DNA of 64,000 nucleotides from Plenodomus lindquistii (GCA_025504975.1 JANUWI010000001.1:620001-684000); one strand, 5' to 3'. Shown: positions 32,376 through 43,032, counted from the stretch's first letter. Made by a program: numbers and translations. The notes: generated by a model from the sequence alone, not told the origin.

Positions 32376-33379
32376 ATTTCTCAAGCGCTCTTGAAAATTT
32401 GGGAATATCTACGTAACAATCGAAGAAGAGATTCCATAATTGCAAAGCACATGACTCTTGATCATGTTGGTCGTGAACTTTCGAGCATCATCTACGCGCA
32501 GGCCGACCGCCCTGACCACGCTAAGACCGCCGGCAAAACCTATCACCGGGACCCACTAAAAAGTGCAGTCTTCTGCTCGCTCATGTTCTGATCTTTCTCT
32601 TCACAACATTCCCATCGCGACTTGTAGCACTCATGCCGTGCTTGTACGCATTGTCTGTCATTTCCCACTGATAACCAGAAACCTTTCTTAGCAGCTCTTA
32701 CAATATTGTAAGTTTCCACTACATCTCTTCACCCAACCCAACATCATGATGAAACATTCCTACATTCGCAGTTTCCACGCTAGCCATCAACCTGAACCTT
32801 AGACCGATGGACAATGAGCGCGAATACCTTCCTTGGATGTCTGATTGCATTCACTCATCATATCTCATCCTTTACATCGGTTTAGAGAGCTCGAGCTGAC
32901 ATTCTTAGGTTTCTTGGGCTGATGGAATACGCTATCTCGATCGATATTTTGTTATAATCGTATACCAATATCGATATCTTCACTTCTCTCTCGTGATTGC
33001 TTTACTGGTGACTGTACTGCCGCAGATATGGTGACTTTGTCCCGCGTGATATATGATGCTGCCTCTATCCTACCTATAACGTCTCGCTTAGAAGCACTTG
33101 ATTTCAATAAGCAGGCCCTTGCACTAGGAAATTGATCGCATTGCAAAGCTCTACAGAGTGCACAGTCATCATGTTTGGGTGGTTATATTGTTTCATTCAA
33201 TTCTCATCGTACAATCTACACCAAAAGACTACCTCGACCGCTAAAATGACACCAAACTGATTTCCTTCAATCGAATGACGCTCCCCATTCCTGACTATTT
33301 GCTACATCCTTTGTGTCTTCCGAATCCTTCCAACACCATTTGGGTATCAACTCTTGCTCATGTGACAGTCACGAAGGGC
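32376..33379. other. Convergent intergenic region
   Basis: 1.0 kb between the reductase gene and the cupredoxin gene, convergent. It is AT-richer than the flanks from about 32900. I see no gene, tRNA or repeat in it. Confidence 0.5.
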
Positions 33380-34050
33380 TTAGAGCATGAAGAACGTGAA
33401 CAGGCCAGTAAGACCAGCAAAGGCGACGCTGCCGGTGAGTTGCGCAGCAGCGCCGGTTGAAGCGGGGGTTGAGCCAGTACCAGTGCTGGAGCCGGAGCCA
33501 GAGCCAGATGAAGCGGTACCGTTCTGGGTGAGGTTGCCACCGGTGCCAGCAGTGCTTTCGGGCGAAACGTTGGACTGCGCGCTCTTGGAGGCTTCCTTGA
33601 AAGCAGCAAGAGTTCTTGCGCCGGATTGACTACAGCTGTTAGCGACGTCTAATTCGTGTATATATGGCATTAATTAACTTACGGTGGGTTGATGACACCG
33701 ACCATACCGGCCTGGCAATGCTGGCCCTGGGTGCAGTAGAACCAGATTGGCTGCGAGGCATTGGTGACCGTGTATGTGAAAGTCCAATTGGAGACCGCGG
33801 TGGCATCCGAGGTGGGGACAAATCCAGACCAGAAGCCGTTGTTCATGGGCTCGCAGGGCCTGTTGAAGGCAGCCTGTGCGACGGAGTGGTTCTTGGGCCA
33901 GAACTTGAAATGAACGACATCTCCTTCAGCCGCGGTAACGTTGTCGGGCTTGAAGACGAGATCACCAGCCTTGGTGCCAACGGCGATGATGTGATCGGCA
34001 GCGTATGCAGTGCCAGCGAGGGCGGTAGCGAAGATGGTGGAGAAACGCAT
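33380..34050 (-). CDS. Secreted Ser-rich cupredoxin-like protein, probably GPI-anchored
   Basis: Two exons, 34050-33683 and 33629-33380 (53-nt intron), give 205 residues. Residues 1-17 form a signal peptide (MRFSTIFATALAGTAYA). The cupredoxin domain follows (about 20-123), with likely copper ligands in NHSVAQ (His) and in the FYCTQGQHCQAGM segment (Cys, His, Met), plus a disulphide pair. Then comes a Ser/Gly/Thr-rich linker (SGSGSGSSTGTGSTPAST) and a C-terminal hydrophobic tail ending FTFFML, which fits GPI-anchor addition. The family is called extracellular serine-rich protein in fungi; a role at the cell wall is expected but poorly defined. Neighbouring secreted cerato-platanin lies 2 kb upstream on the other strand. 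Confidence 0.93.
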
Positions 34051-34196
34051 TATGATTGGTTGTTTGTGGAAAGAGGCTAGCTCGTTTAGTATTAAAGATT
34101 GGTATAGAAGTGAAGTAGTTGGTGTCGAATTGTGTGAGAGAATTGATGATCGTGGACCGGCCTACAGAAACTTTGCAGATGAGAAGATTTGAGGCC

Positions 34197-34204
34197 ATTA
34201 TATA
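34197..34204 (-). promoter_or_regulatory. TATA-like element of the cupredoxin gene
   Basis: TATATAAT on the minus strand, about 150 bp upstream of the start codon at 34050. Function is inferred from position. Confidence 0.4.
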
Positions 34205-34605
34205 CCACGACCATTGAAACAGTTACCGCTGGCCAGGTGGTGTCCAAGTGGAAGACTCGCCTCGCTCAGGCCATGGCGGAACATCTTCGAGACTTCAGGC
34301 GTCGCGAAGGCATGAATTATTGCCGCCAGGTATCTCTAGTTTATATCTCAAGAAACATAGGCAGGCATGCAGAGAAGCACCATTGGACAGAACTATTGTA
34401 GGCGCCTGAGCTCAGCCACTGTTCGCTCGGACAGCTTCCTATTTGACATGAGAACCACAGTGGCGCTGTTTGAGGGCTGGGGAAGCGAAGGGTGACATGG
34501 AAGCATCGCTCAGGGCGGTCGTGTTTCTGAAAGGGATGAAACTCGGGTACAGGTGATGATGGGACGTGGGACGTTTTGGGCGAGTGCACGGGCATCTTTC
34601 CCTGA

Positions 34606-34950
34606 GGTTTCAAGGCACGGGTTATTCGAGTGGGCGTTCATAGAAGTACAGCCAGGCTTGTACGTACGCGTGTGCGCTAGCCGTGTCGAGTTAGCTTCAG
34701 GGACTAGCGCAGAGCTTTCAAAGAGCATCAAACCATTCACTCTAATTTTTTAGTATACTCTAGGTACTAAATTGTAGAGCTTTATTTTGCGGTTTTAACG
34801 TGCTAAAAACTATTTAAATTAGTTGCGTGATTAATTTAGCGTAAGCCGTCGCGCAACTTAATGCGTAGGCTCAAGTCTGGCCGTACTTCTATGAACGCCC
34901 ACCCGAATATCTTTATTGCCCACCTGAACAACCCGTGCCTTACCCAAACC
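34606..34950. mobile_element. Degenerate transposon or MITE relic with inverted arms
   Basis: The arm at 34606-34655 is repeated in inverted orientation at 34877-34950. The two share stretches such as GTACTTCTATGAACGCCCAC and AACCCGTGCCTT, interrupted by an insertion of about 15 bp in the right arm. The roughly 220 bp between them include a very AT-rich core (34740-34860). No transposase is coded. Both arms coded on opposite strands give the same peptide fragment (WAFIEV). A damaged non-autonomous DNA element is the simplest reading; the family is unknown. Confidence 0.6.
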
Positions 34951-35804
34951 ACCTCAGATACAACTGTTGACAACGACCATTCACCACCACAGTTTTTGGA
35001 TGATGCGGAAACTCGCGGAAACTCGCTGGATACTTTCAAAGGTTGCGTCTCGACTGCGCGCCTGGCAAGACGGGGCGGTGTGGATCCTGATATCACCCTG
35101 ACACTCCGTTTGCTTCCCTGTGCACCAGAAGGCTCTACAGACTCCACATTAACTTGCCTAGGGATTCTCGGTAGCTCGGCAACCGTTGCTGCAAGCTGCC
35201 GAAATGGATCTGGTATATTAAGATACCTACACTAGGTTTGTCTTTAGCCTCCAGTCGGAATTCCAGGACGGATGTAGTCAAACCATAAGTGAGTGTCTTG
35301 TTTGTAGGGTAGGCCCTTCTATGCATGCGTTGTCCGAGCTTGCTGTCGCCTGCATCGCCATTTCATGGGAAGTGCTCCCTTGAACATTTGAGAAATATCG
35401 AGTCTGCCCTGTCACAATGGCAACGTGCAGTAGAAAACGCCTTGTTAATGTTCAACGTTGTATGGCTTGCCGCGTTTACAATTTCACACCGCCCGCAATG
35501 CCTCCGTCGCATCCAGTATCAGGCATTTTTCGGTGTTTTTCTTCGAATACGCCTTTGGGTGTTGCGGATAGATGCATCTTCAATTATTGATCGCCTGGCG
35601 CGATGTAACCAATTGCTAGCTCCGGACAATTAACTCGCTTGTCGGGTCCGATTCAGCTATACAGACAAGCCCCATCCGTTGCTACCGCTCCAAAAATACA
35701 CCAATCCCCACATTAGATCTCGTGTCTTTCGACGCTATGAGCTCACCTGCTCTATCTTACGGCGGACACAGCCGTCTCATGGTCACCTGTCCTCACGATT
35801 GTAG

Positions 35805-35858
35805 CTACTTGCGCACCTTGCCAACCCAACCCTCTGGGTTGGCGGGGTGCGCAAGTAG
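35805..35858 (+). repeat. Near-perfect 24-bp-stem hairpin (inverted repeat)
   Basis: The arm at 35805-35828 pairs with 35835-35858 across a 6-nt loop. 22 of 24 positions are Watson-Crick pairs; the two others are T opposite G, which become G-U pairs if the plus strand is transcribed. It ends about 260 bp upstream of the cerato-platanin start codon. Whether it acts as RNA, as DNA or is a transposon remnant is not known. Confidence 0.85.
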
Positions 35859-35996
35859 GCTTGTGGCGACTGACAGATGCCAGCTATGAAATTCGTCGCA
35901 TCACGCCCTTTATTGCCAAGTACCTATGAATGGAGCCATGACGAAAGCAATGAATGAAGCTGCGGATGCGATACGAGGTCGCAGGCTCACGATAGG

Positions 35997-36002
35997 TATA
36001 AG
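35997..36002 (+). promoter_or_regulatory. TATA-like element of the cerato-platanin gene
   Basis: TATAAG about 120 bp upstream of the ATG at 36122, followed by an A/C-rich leader typical of strongly expressed fungal genes. Function is inferred from position. Confidence 0.45.
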
Positions 36003-36121
36003 AGAGGTTGATTTCCCAGGAAGACTTGAGCACATAGTTTCAACCTACAAGCCTTAAACTTCTACCAGAGCCATTATCTCCAAGCAACTACAGCCAATCT
36101 CCAAATCACAGTTCAATCATC

Positions 36122-36633
36122 ATGAGGTTCTCTATTGCAGCTCTCAGCCTTGCCAGCCTTGCTTCCGCGATCTCCGGTATGTGACCGTAAATCACCAATT
36201 GGAAGCACACATTCTGATCTCAAGTAGTCAGCTACGATACCGGTTATGACGACGCCGGCCGCTCATTGAACGCCCTTTCTTGCTCTAATGGTGCCAATGG
36301 CTTAATCACCAAGTACGGTTGGCAAACGCAGGGTGCCATTGCTGGGTTTCCTCGTGTTGGTGGCTATGTTGGTGTTGAGGGCTGGAACTCTGCTCAGGTA
36401 TGACTTACCTGCTTGAATCTGAACTAGCTGTGCTGACTAGGTCATAGTGTGGTACCTGCTACGGCGTCACATACAATGGCAAGACTGTCTACATCTTGGC
36501 CATTGACCACACTGCCAACGGTTTCAACATTGCCAAGGCTGCCATGGACGACCTGACCAACGGTCAGGCTGCTCAACTCGGTCGCATCGAGGCACAGTAC
36601 GCTCAAGTTGCGGTTAGCAACTGCGGACTGTAG
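36122..36633 (+). CDS. Secreted cerato-platanin family protein (SnodProt1-like)
   Basis: Three exons, 36122-36176, 36228-36397 and 36448-36633, with 51- and 50-nt introns, code for 136 residues, the family's usual size. A signal peptide covers about residues 1-18, and the mature part starts at the VSYD motif near the second exon. Four cysteines (one in the LSCSNG block, two in the CGTCYG block, one just before the C-terminus) give the two disulphides of the double-psi-barrel fold. Members are abundant secreted proteins that bind chitin oligomers, lie at the hyphal surface, and act as elicitors or weak phytotoxins on plants. The gene looks intact. A TATA-like element and a strong upstream hairpin are nearby. 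Confidence 0.95.
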
Positions 36634-36748
36634 GAGTATCACATGCATGTGTGAGGTCGCGAAGTGTAGTACGACGATGACGTTCATTGTATATATTTGG
36701 TTTTGCATCGTATTGGGCATGGCGTTGATCAACTTAAGACCCTCCTTT

Positions 36749-36779
36749 AATGAAATAATGTTTTGATCATCATTTCATT
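36749..36779. repeat. Small AT-rich inverted repeat
   Basis: Arms AATGAAATAATG and CATCATTTCATT (11 of 12 paired) flank a 7-nt loop, 116 bp after the cerato-platanin stop codon. It may lie in the 3' UTR. Confidence 0.6.
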
Positions 36780-38145
36780 CAACATGGTTCTACACAATGT
36801 CGTCGTCCTTTGATGTCCTGTCACCTACACTGTAAAGACGTTCCCTGGCATTATACGAAGCAACTAAAACTGTCTTTTTTCGGGTGACGACGCTTTACGC
36901 ATGATGTGTCTAGTCTATAATGCAATGGAGGTAGCCTTACTCTCCGCTATCACTATGGTCACGACTGCATTCAACGATGTCTGCTATGATGAACCGCATA
37001 GTGTGGATCATAGCGATGGCTTGCAGCAAATCTAACCGGGGAAAAGGATATACGATCTGTGCCGCACAACAAGTGCGCTGTACTCAGAGCTGCATCGATA
37101 CAGGTCGCCAAATCTACAATACCCTATCTTGTCGACCAGAGAATGGACAATTCATCTTTTACACACGTCTTCGACACACATTCGCCCAGGCCTTGTGGAA
37201 AGGCATATCACCTCCCACAACCCCGACAATCCATCAACCGCTCCGAACAAGACTCAGGAATCACTACCGAATACCATGACTTGTGCCAAGAGTAAGCTTA
37301 GCTCGTCCCCTTCATCTGGAATCAGTGTTAGCATATTCCCGGCCAGGTTGAAAGGGCGGACACCATAACCGAACAATTACACGAATCTTCAAATTCTCTC
37401 AATTCCAGAGTCTCGGGACCTGTCAAGTTTCGAATTAGCATTCCTGACATACTCGGACTTCTTTCATATGATAAGCTCTAGCTTCTTCACTGGCTACACA
37501 AGCGTCATCGGCCCGTGAGAATGGATTCCGGTATGCGGGTGACCATCTCAAATCCGACAATATGATGGCAATGGAGACGTCACCGGGCTGTTGTTGCGAT
37601 GTGTGGACCCGAATGTGGCGTTGTTGCTAGGGCGCGTTATGGTGTCTGAGTGCATGGGGCCAACTTCTATGTTAGGATAAGAAAAGGATACATGACGTGT
37701 GATGCGGTGTAGATGTCCACAATGTGTCACAAAAGCGGCAAATGCACAGGATGCATGCTCGTGCTACGATGATGTACTCGTTAATCTGCGGCGACGCGAT
37801 GACCTTGATGGTGCGCATGTATGTGCTTCCGGAAGAGGCAAGGCAGGCCTAGCGTGCCCTCGAATAGCTCGTGGCTGAAAGAGAACAATGTCACGGATGC
37901 ATTGCGGTAAAGATTAGCTCAAATGTATGATGCCTCCATTCTATGATCAAGATCAAAGTCCGCTATCTGATGCTCGTTCCTTCATGTCGAATGTCTGGCA
38001 AGTCTTCGGTTTCCTTCCGTATGGTATATAATTGTAGTATGCGTCTGTGGCCACATTGGCCAGCGCAAATCTAAATAAACTTTTCAAAAGAAAGAGAATG
38101 TCGAGCCAAGGGACTCTGAGCTACGCCTGCATAGCTGGATGCCAT

Positions 38146-38172
<27 letters not shown>
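38146..38172. repeat. (TG)n microsatellite
   Basis: About thirteen TG units in a non-coding region. Confidence 0.9.
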
Positions 38173-38177
<5 letters not shown>

Positions 38178-38247
38178 AAATAGGTCCTGCGGAAGCTTGT
38201 GGCAACTGCAAAAGCGCAAAGCCAACTACAATGGAGGGAATCGACGT

Positions 38248-39280
38248 TCAACAGGGCGTTGAGTTGAGGAGCTGCCCGAGACTGCCACTGGCAGCGGATG
38301 GTGAGGGCACCGGAGATTTAACGTAAATGATCTCGCCTTCTATGACACTTTTCGAGGTCCTCAAAATAGGCGAAGTCTTATGCGAATATAGTTTAGGACT
38401 TATAGGGGCGGTCAGCGGAGTGACGAGATCTATTGACTTGGCACTGTACGACGAAGTGTGCGGATTGGTCCTTGGTGGAAGCGGTCGGGTAGTGGCCGGG
38501 GTGTATGGTAGTGAGTAGCTGACCGACGATGCAGGAGTATGCGATAGTGACGGTGCAGCACTGAAGCTGATCTGGGATGTCGACGCACGATTGTAGCGAG
38601 GTCGAGATGGCCTTACAATTTCACTTGCATGAGGTATGGTTTGAAATTTGCGAAGATATCGCCAGGCTTCTGAGTCTGATCGCACCGATTTCTCGTTGTC
38701 GGAATGCAGGTTGTCATCTGATGAGATGTCCGAGAATGCCATTGAGGATCGCTTCGAGTCAGACTGGGTAGGAGAGCGCTGGGGGACGATGTCTCGGAAG
38801 GCAAAGTCTTCAGCTGAGTAGGTACCGAAGGGTGTTGTCGGGGGTGAGCAGTAGTCGAGGGAGTAAGTCAGACTCTTCTCGGTGTCCTTCTTACGGCAGC
38901 TGTATGCGTGTCAGACATTGCTCGTGGGGCGAAGGATTACACAACATTGTACCTTTCCGAGCAGTAGAGCACCGTGTTACTTGGAACAATGATTTGCTTT
39001 TCGCAGACCGTGCTATAGAACTACGTTAGGACTCGATCCGTGATGGGGGTTGGGGGATGTGAGTTGTGTTTTGGACATACCAGTAGTTGAGGAAGCTCAC
39101 GGCCATTGAATCCTCTTCGTCGTCTTCGATGTCAATATCCCTACTATGAGCGGCTTTGTGACTGCTCTTGCTGTAGGAATGCGATCGTTTTGACAGAGGT
39201 GCAGGCTTCGAAGGCCGTGCGTGCACTGGTAGCGGCTTTTTCGAATGGTGCGAAGGATGACGAACGTGATGTGTCGCCAT
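38248..39280 (-). CDS. ECL1-like life-span regulatory factor (zinc-binding)
   Basis: Three exons, 39280-39081, 39012-38953 and 38899-38248, with 68- and 53-nt introns, give 303 residues. The joins are needed to build the zinc-binding core: C67-T-V-C70, then Y-C84-S-E-S-C88-R-K-K-D, a C-x2-C-x13-C-x3-C pattern that matches the fungal Ecl1 (LSR) family. The N-terminal 60 residues are His/Ser/Lys-rich with an acidic DIEDDEEDS patch; the long C-terminus is Ser/Pro-rich and disordered. In fission yeast Ecl1-family proteins extend chronological lifespan and respond to sulphur, amino-acid or metal limitation. The role in this fungus is inferred from the motif. The core spans two introns. Confidence 0.88.
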
Positions 39281-40779
39281 TCTGGGCAGGTGGGTTTGGA
39301 TTTAAAGCCTCACAAAAATAATCGCGCACGGAGCGCAACGGGCAGCAACCTTGTCCCGCTGGAGTAGTAAAGTAGCGGTGACACAGCCTCGATTCACTTG
39401 GTAAACAGATGCCCTGAGATGACGAGAGAGGACGTGCACGTCTTTGTTTGGGCCTGTGGTATTTCCTTATCGGTAGATGGGCTGCAGCCAACAGATTAGC
39501 CAGGAACACGACTCGGCGGGAGCATGGAACGGCGAATAGTAGAGGATCGGGTTGGAAACCGTACAAAGGAGGGCTACTGGAATGCGAGCCGACAGCAAAC
39601 TTACTTGTATGACTGGGGACGTGCGACGTCGGAAGGGAGGATAAAGACAGGTCCCTAGTCCAGGTTGATAGGAGTGGTGCAGTAGCGGTTCCGGTAAGAT
39701 CTGCCAGGCCAGGCGGCGGGAGCGATAAGATGGCGATGCGCTTGAGGGTAATCAAAGAAAGCCGAGACTTTCCAGAGCTAGGGCGGCTTCCTACGGCAGT
39801 CGTATCAGCGCGGTGTACGAGGAGATGGAGTGGTGATGGCACTCAGAGTGAGTGCGGGAGCGCGGCCAATAAGTAGAATCAAGCTTCTGCGTCACCGGAT
39901 CCCGAAACACAGCTCTAGAACGCGGTTGCAGACGGCCGGTCCTGGTTGTATGCTGAGTTATCGCTGCGTGTGGGGATGATTCGTGATTGCGACGCCGATA
40001 GAGCCATTGATATCATCCAGCACGCCATGCAGAGGCTGCTGTTGGCTGACTCCCAGGCACATCCCCCACCCACAGCCCACCATGGTGCCGCATATTCACC
40101 ATGGATTGCCCCGTAGCCGGCCACGGCGGGGAACCCGGCTATTGTCTTCGTCCCTGGCCATCATGGTCATTATGGTGTTGCGCATACACAGTACATAACC
40201 GTATTGTGGCCTGGCGAATCACATGCCGACGTCATCCCACGAAGCTCTTGGTCCACGTTCTGCGCTCGGTACAGCTTGCAGCGGGTACCACGATGCACAC
40301 CAGCTGGCCACTCGGGTGCCTATCAGCTGCATCACGTCGAGTTGCGAGCTTTGCAGACACAACGACGTCTTATCACGAATGTGTCATCGACCACCGCTTT
40401 CGGCAATCCGAATTCTCCCCAAGGGTCGAAAACCACGCAGTCGTCGGCGAGTCTCAGCATCGTCCTCACAGTCTCGCCGAATGCGCCAGTCGGGACGCGA
40501 CCGTTGATCCGGACGGCAGCATCAAAGAGACTGCTTCTACCCTGTGCCAACAACGCACTCGAAGCTGTGGATCTATTGTTCGACCACGAAACTCTACACT
40601 ACTGGCAAGCAGCCAATCATCATAGCTGATGCCCAGCACACCGTCTCGAGCCTTTGAAATCCCGGATGGACCAGCTCTGAAACGTTACTGTATGCAGAGC
40701 AGACAGGTACTCGCCACGGCAAGCATCTGTAGTCTAGACCAACATGTCGGCGGTACGATGATTAGACTTGTCCATTTTC
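39281..40779. other. Intergenic region, no gene supported
   Basis: 1.5 kb between two minus-strand genes. Three overlapping plus-strand open frames at 40101-40629 and one long minus frame without ATG at 39144-39842 were judged spurious. The region likely holds the ECL1-like promoter and a long 5' leader. Confidence 0.5.
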
Positions 40780-42116
40780 TCAAAATGAGAATGCATCTTC
40801 AGCTGTTGGCTGTCTAGTTATGCACCAAATTTGAATCGGTGTTGTGGTAGGGTAAAACGGTCCGTCTTGGAGATGTTCAGGTACTGGCGGAAAAGCGAGC
40901 CGCTCGAAGCAGAACCTATTCCGCTCTACCCCACAAAAGTCAGTGACAGCTCACCGAATGCCGTAATTCGACGGAAGCAGAAGAGAAGGAGACCCACTAC
41001 ACGCGTTCAAAAAGGTCTCGAACGTCTCTTCGTTGCGGATTGTTGCCGAGACGAAAACCTGAAGCGCTGGATTGTGCTCAAAGAACCCTCTCATTGTCGT
41101 AACCAGTCGCGGGATGACGGCTTTGTCGTAAGTCTGTGGAGTTCTTAGCACATATTATAACCACCCATGACAATGCCTTACAACGTCTGCTCCCAAGACG
41201 ATGTCCGGGATGTCCATGCCATAATCTTCCGAGAAGGTCGTTGCATTCACAGGCCATCCCCACTTGAGAGCTGCAGTCCGCACTTGGCATCCAGACGCAT
41301 CGTCGATGTCCAATCCATTCAGAAACAGGTTTGTTTTGATAGCGTCAACGACAGCTTCGTCCCCATCTGTTGCTACAATGCCAGATACTTTGAGATACTT
41401 GGCACACAGAATGGAGAGCATCCCAGTGCCAGCGCCTAGCTCAAAAAGCCTCTTGTCCTGGATTCTGGCCTGACCATGCTCTGATGAGAGGTATGAGCCG
41501 AGAAGGAGTGCAGCCTCCCAGGTCCTTAGTCCAGTTGTACCTGAGGATGAGATGACAGAACGTGACTCTAGGAGTGTTACGTTGTACTCGCTCGAAGACC
41601 CTCCTGTAGCTGCGGGATTCGGATAGGAGTATGTCACAAAAGCCTTTTGCTGAGCCGAATCGGCTTCAGAGGGAACACTGGAGAAAAGGAGAGATGACAT
41701 AGCAGACATGAGCTCATCCGAGATTTCCTACGAACGGAGAGATGGAAGGTTAGCAAACATGTCAAGCAAGTCTGGCAATCCTAGAAGGACAGCTAAAAGC
41801 AGAGTATATGTGCGCGAAGTAAGATTGAGTAGCCGTATCGACTGTGTGCGATGAGAGAGGTGAAGCGTACATCCTCCTCAGGGTCGGTTATTGCCCCTTC
41901 GAGTATCGATATAAGAATTTTCAAGACCCTGAGCTGATAGCGGTCTGGTGGCGGTGACTTGATGCTTTCAGCATCGAAGAGATTGTTGAACAGCCATGAC
42001 TGAACCCCGGGCTTTTTCAGGGCATCAATGGCTGGCCATCGCAGTCGGTGTGGCTCTACGAGCTGAAAGTACTGGCGCTGTAGAACGCGGAGCTGCGACA
42101 TGCATTGATCGTCCAT
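40780..42116 (-). CDS. EFM3: eEF2 lysine methyltransferase EFM3 (FAM86 family)
   Basis: Four exons, 42116-41871, 41727-41182, 41133-40998 and 40925-40780, give 357 residues, close to yeast Efm3. Introns are 143, 48 and 72 nt. The N-terminal FAM86 region has QLRVLQRQYFQLVEP and QSWLFNNLF; the methyltransferase core has TGLRTWEAALLLGSYL and the SAM-binding motif LFELGAGTGML, then IVATDGDEAVV and the DIVLGADV motif. The last join (donor GTGGGT) is the least standard but restores KRNRF and the PTTTPIQIW ending seen in the family. Efm3 trimethylates a lysine of elongation factor 2 in the cytosol. It is divergent from RPS24. An in-frame upstream ATG at 42152 is possible. Confidence 0.93.
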
Positions 42117-42471
42117 GTTGTGTATCCAGAAGTAGGACCGGGAGCAATGCATACGCAGCACTTTACTCGGGCGCCTGAGCAGAATTTGGGGTTGAGGATG
42201 TTCGGCTGTCAAGTACAGGCTGCACCGCCAAGCCCTTGCAGCAAATTAGGTAAGCGTGGACCGGCATTTCGACCTCGCTTAGCTTAGACCACACGCCGAC
42301 ATCTGCGAATTACGACTTCAATCATCCTGCCGCCAGCTAACTCAACAGCGTATCGACAACAGCAGGATCGAACTCTGTCCAGTACGTCCCCCGACATACT
42401 GCCACTCTGTCGCTACCCGCCGCCGCAAAACAGCGCAGTACTGACGCCCCGCAGGTCGAACATATTTCAAC
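42117..42471. promoter_or_regulatory. Divergent promoter EFM3 / RPS24
   Basis: 355 bp between the two start codons. It must drive a strong ribosomal-protein gene on one side. No definite element is named. Confidence 0.5.
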
Positions 42472-43032
42472 ATGGCCGATTCTCAGGTTACTCTGCGCAC
42501 GCGCAAGTTCATCCGTAACCCCCTCCTCGGACGTCGCCAGATGGTCGTGTAAGTGTCGGAGATGACGGATGTGCAACTGTGATGGGCGGGGTCTGACAAT
42601 GGTCCAACAGCGATGTCCTCCACCCCAACCGCGCCAACGTTTCCAAGGACGAACTCCGCGGCAAGCTCGCTGAGCTCTACAAGGCCAAGAAGGACGATGT
42701 CTCCGTCTTCGGCTTCAAGACACACTTCGGTGGCGGCAAGAGCACTGGTTTCGCGCTCATCTACGATTCCAACGAGGCCATGAAGAAGTTCGAGCCCCGC
42801 TACAGGCTAGTAAGATACGGCATGGCCACCAAGGTCGAGAAGGCCAGCAGGCAGCAGCGTACGTTCTCCACAGTCACCAGCATATTGTCCCGCACCTGGC
42901 AACACATGTGGTGCTGGGCCGAGGCATGGGCAATATACTGACTCCGCAACAGGCAAGCAGCGCAAGAACAGGATGAAGGAGTTCCGCGGAAAGGCAAAGA
43001 CCACAGGTGGTGCGAAGAAGGACAAGAAATAA
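42472..43032 (+). CDS. RPS24: 40S ribosomal protein eS24
   Basis: Three exons, 42472-42548, 42611-42858 and 42953-43032, give 134 residues, the family length. Start MADSQVTLRTRKFIRNPLLG, then RQMVVDVLHPNRANVSK, the VFGFKTHFGGGKSTGFALIY core and a basic C-terminal helix (RKQRKNRMKEFRG) ending KKDKK. Introns are 62 nt (after the start region, as in most eS24 genes) and 94 nt. The second intron can fold into a long stem. eS24 sits in the body of the small ribosomal subunit and is needed for early 18S rRNA processing. Confidence 0.97.
42878..42940 (+). repeat. Inverted repeat within RPS24 intron 2
   Basis: 42878-42891 can pair with 42928-42940 (about 12 of 14 positions), with an inner GCACC/GGTGC stem. 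The fold would draw the donor side towards the branch site, which overlaps the 3' arm. Confidence 0.65.

Larger units (their letters stand above)
34051..36121. other. Divergent intergenic region with transposon-like relic and hairpin
   Basis: 2.07 kb between two secreted-protein genes. It contains a degenerate inverted repeat with an AT-rich core (34606-34950), a strong 54-nt hairpin (35805-35858) and TATA-like elements for both genes, each listed separately. Open frames here are short and look like relics. Confidence 0.6.
36634..38247. other. Convergent intergenic region, no gene seen
   Basis: 1.6 kb between the cerato-platanin and ECL1-like genes. It holds a small inverted repeat at 36749-36779 (12-nt arms, one mismatch, just past the cerato-platanin 3' UTR) and a (TG)13 tract at 38146-38172. 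Open frames are short. Confidence 0.5.

Noticed and set aside
39144..39842. Long minus-strand open frame of 232 codons overlapping the ECL1-like start
   Set aside because: It begins at a GTG and contains no ATG at all; it overlaps a real gene in another frame and has random composition.
40101..40629. Three overlapping plus-strand frames of 94 to 174 codons
   Set aside because: All three frames are open over the same stretch because it is GC-rich; none has recognisable protein sequence.
42549..42610. Possible box C/D snoRNA in RPS24 intron 1 (GTGATGG and CTGA)
   Set aside because: The box C match is poor, the boxes are too close and no terminal stem is seen.
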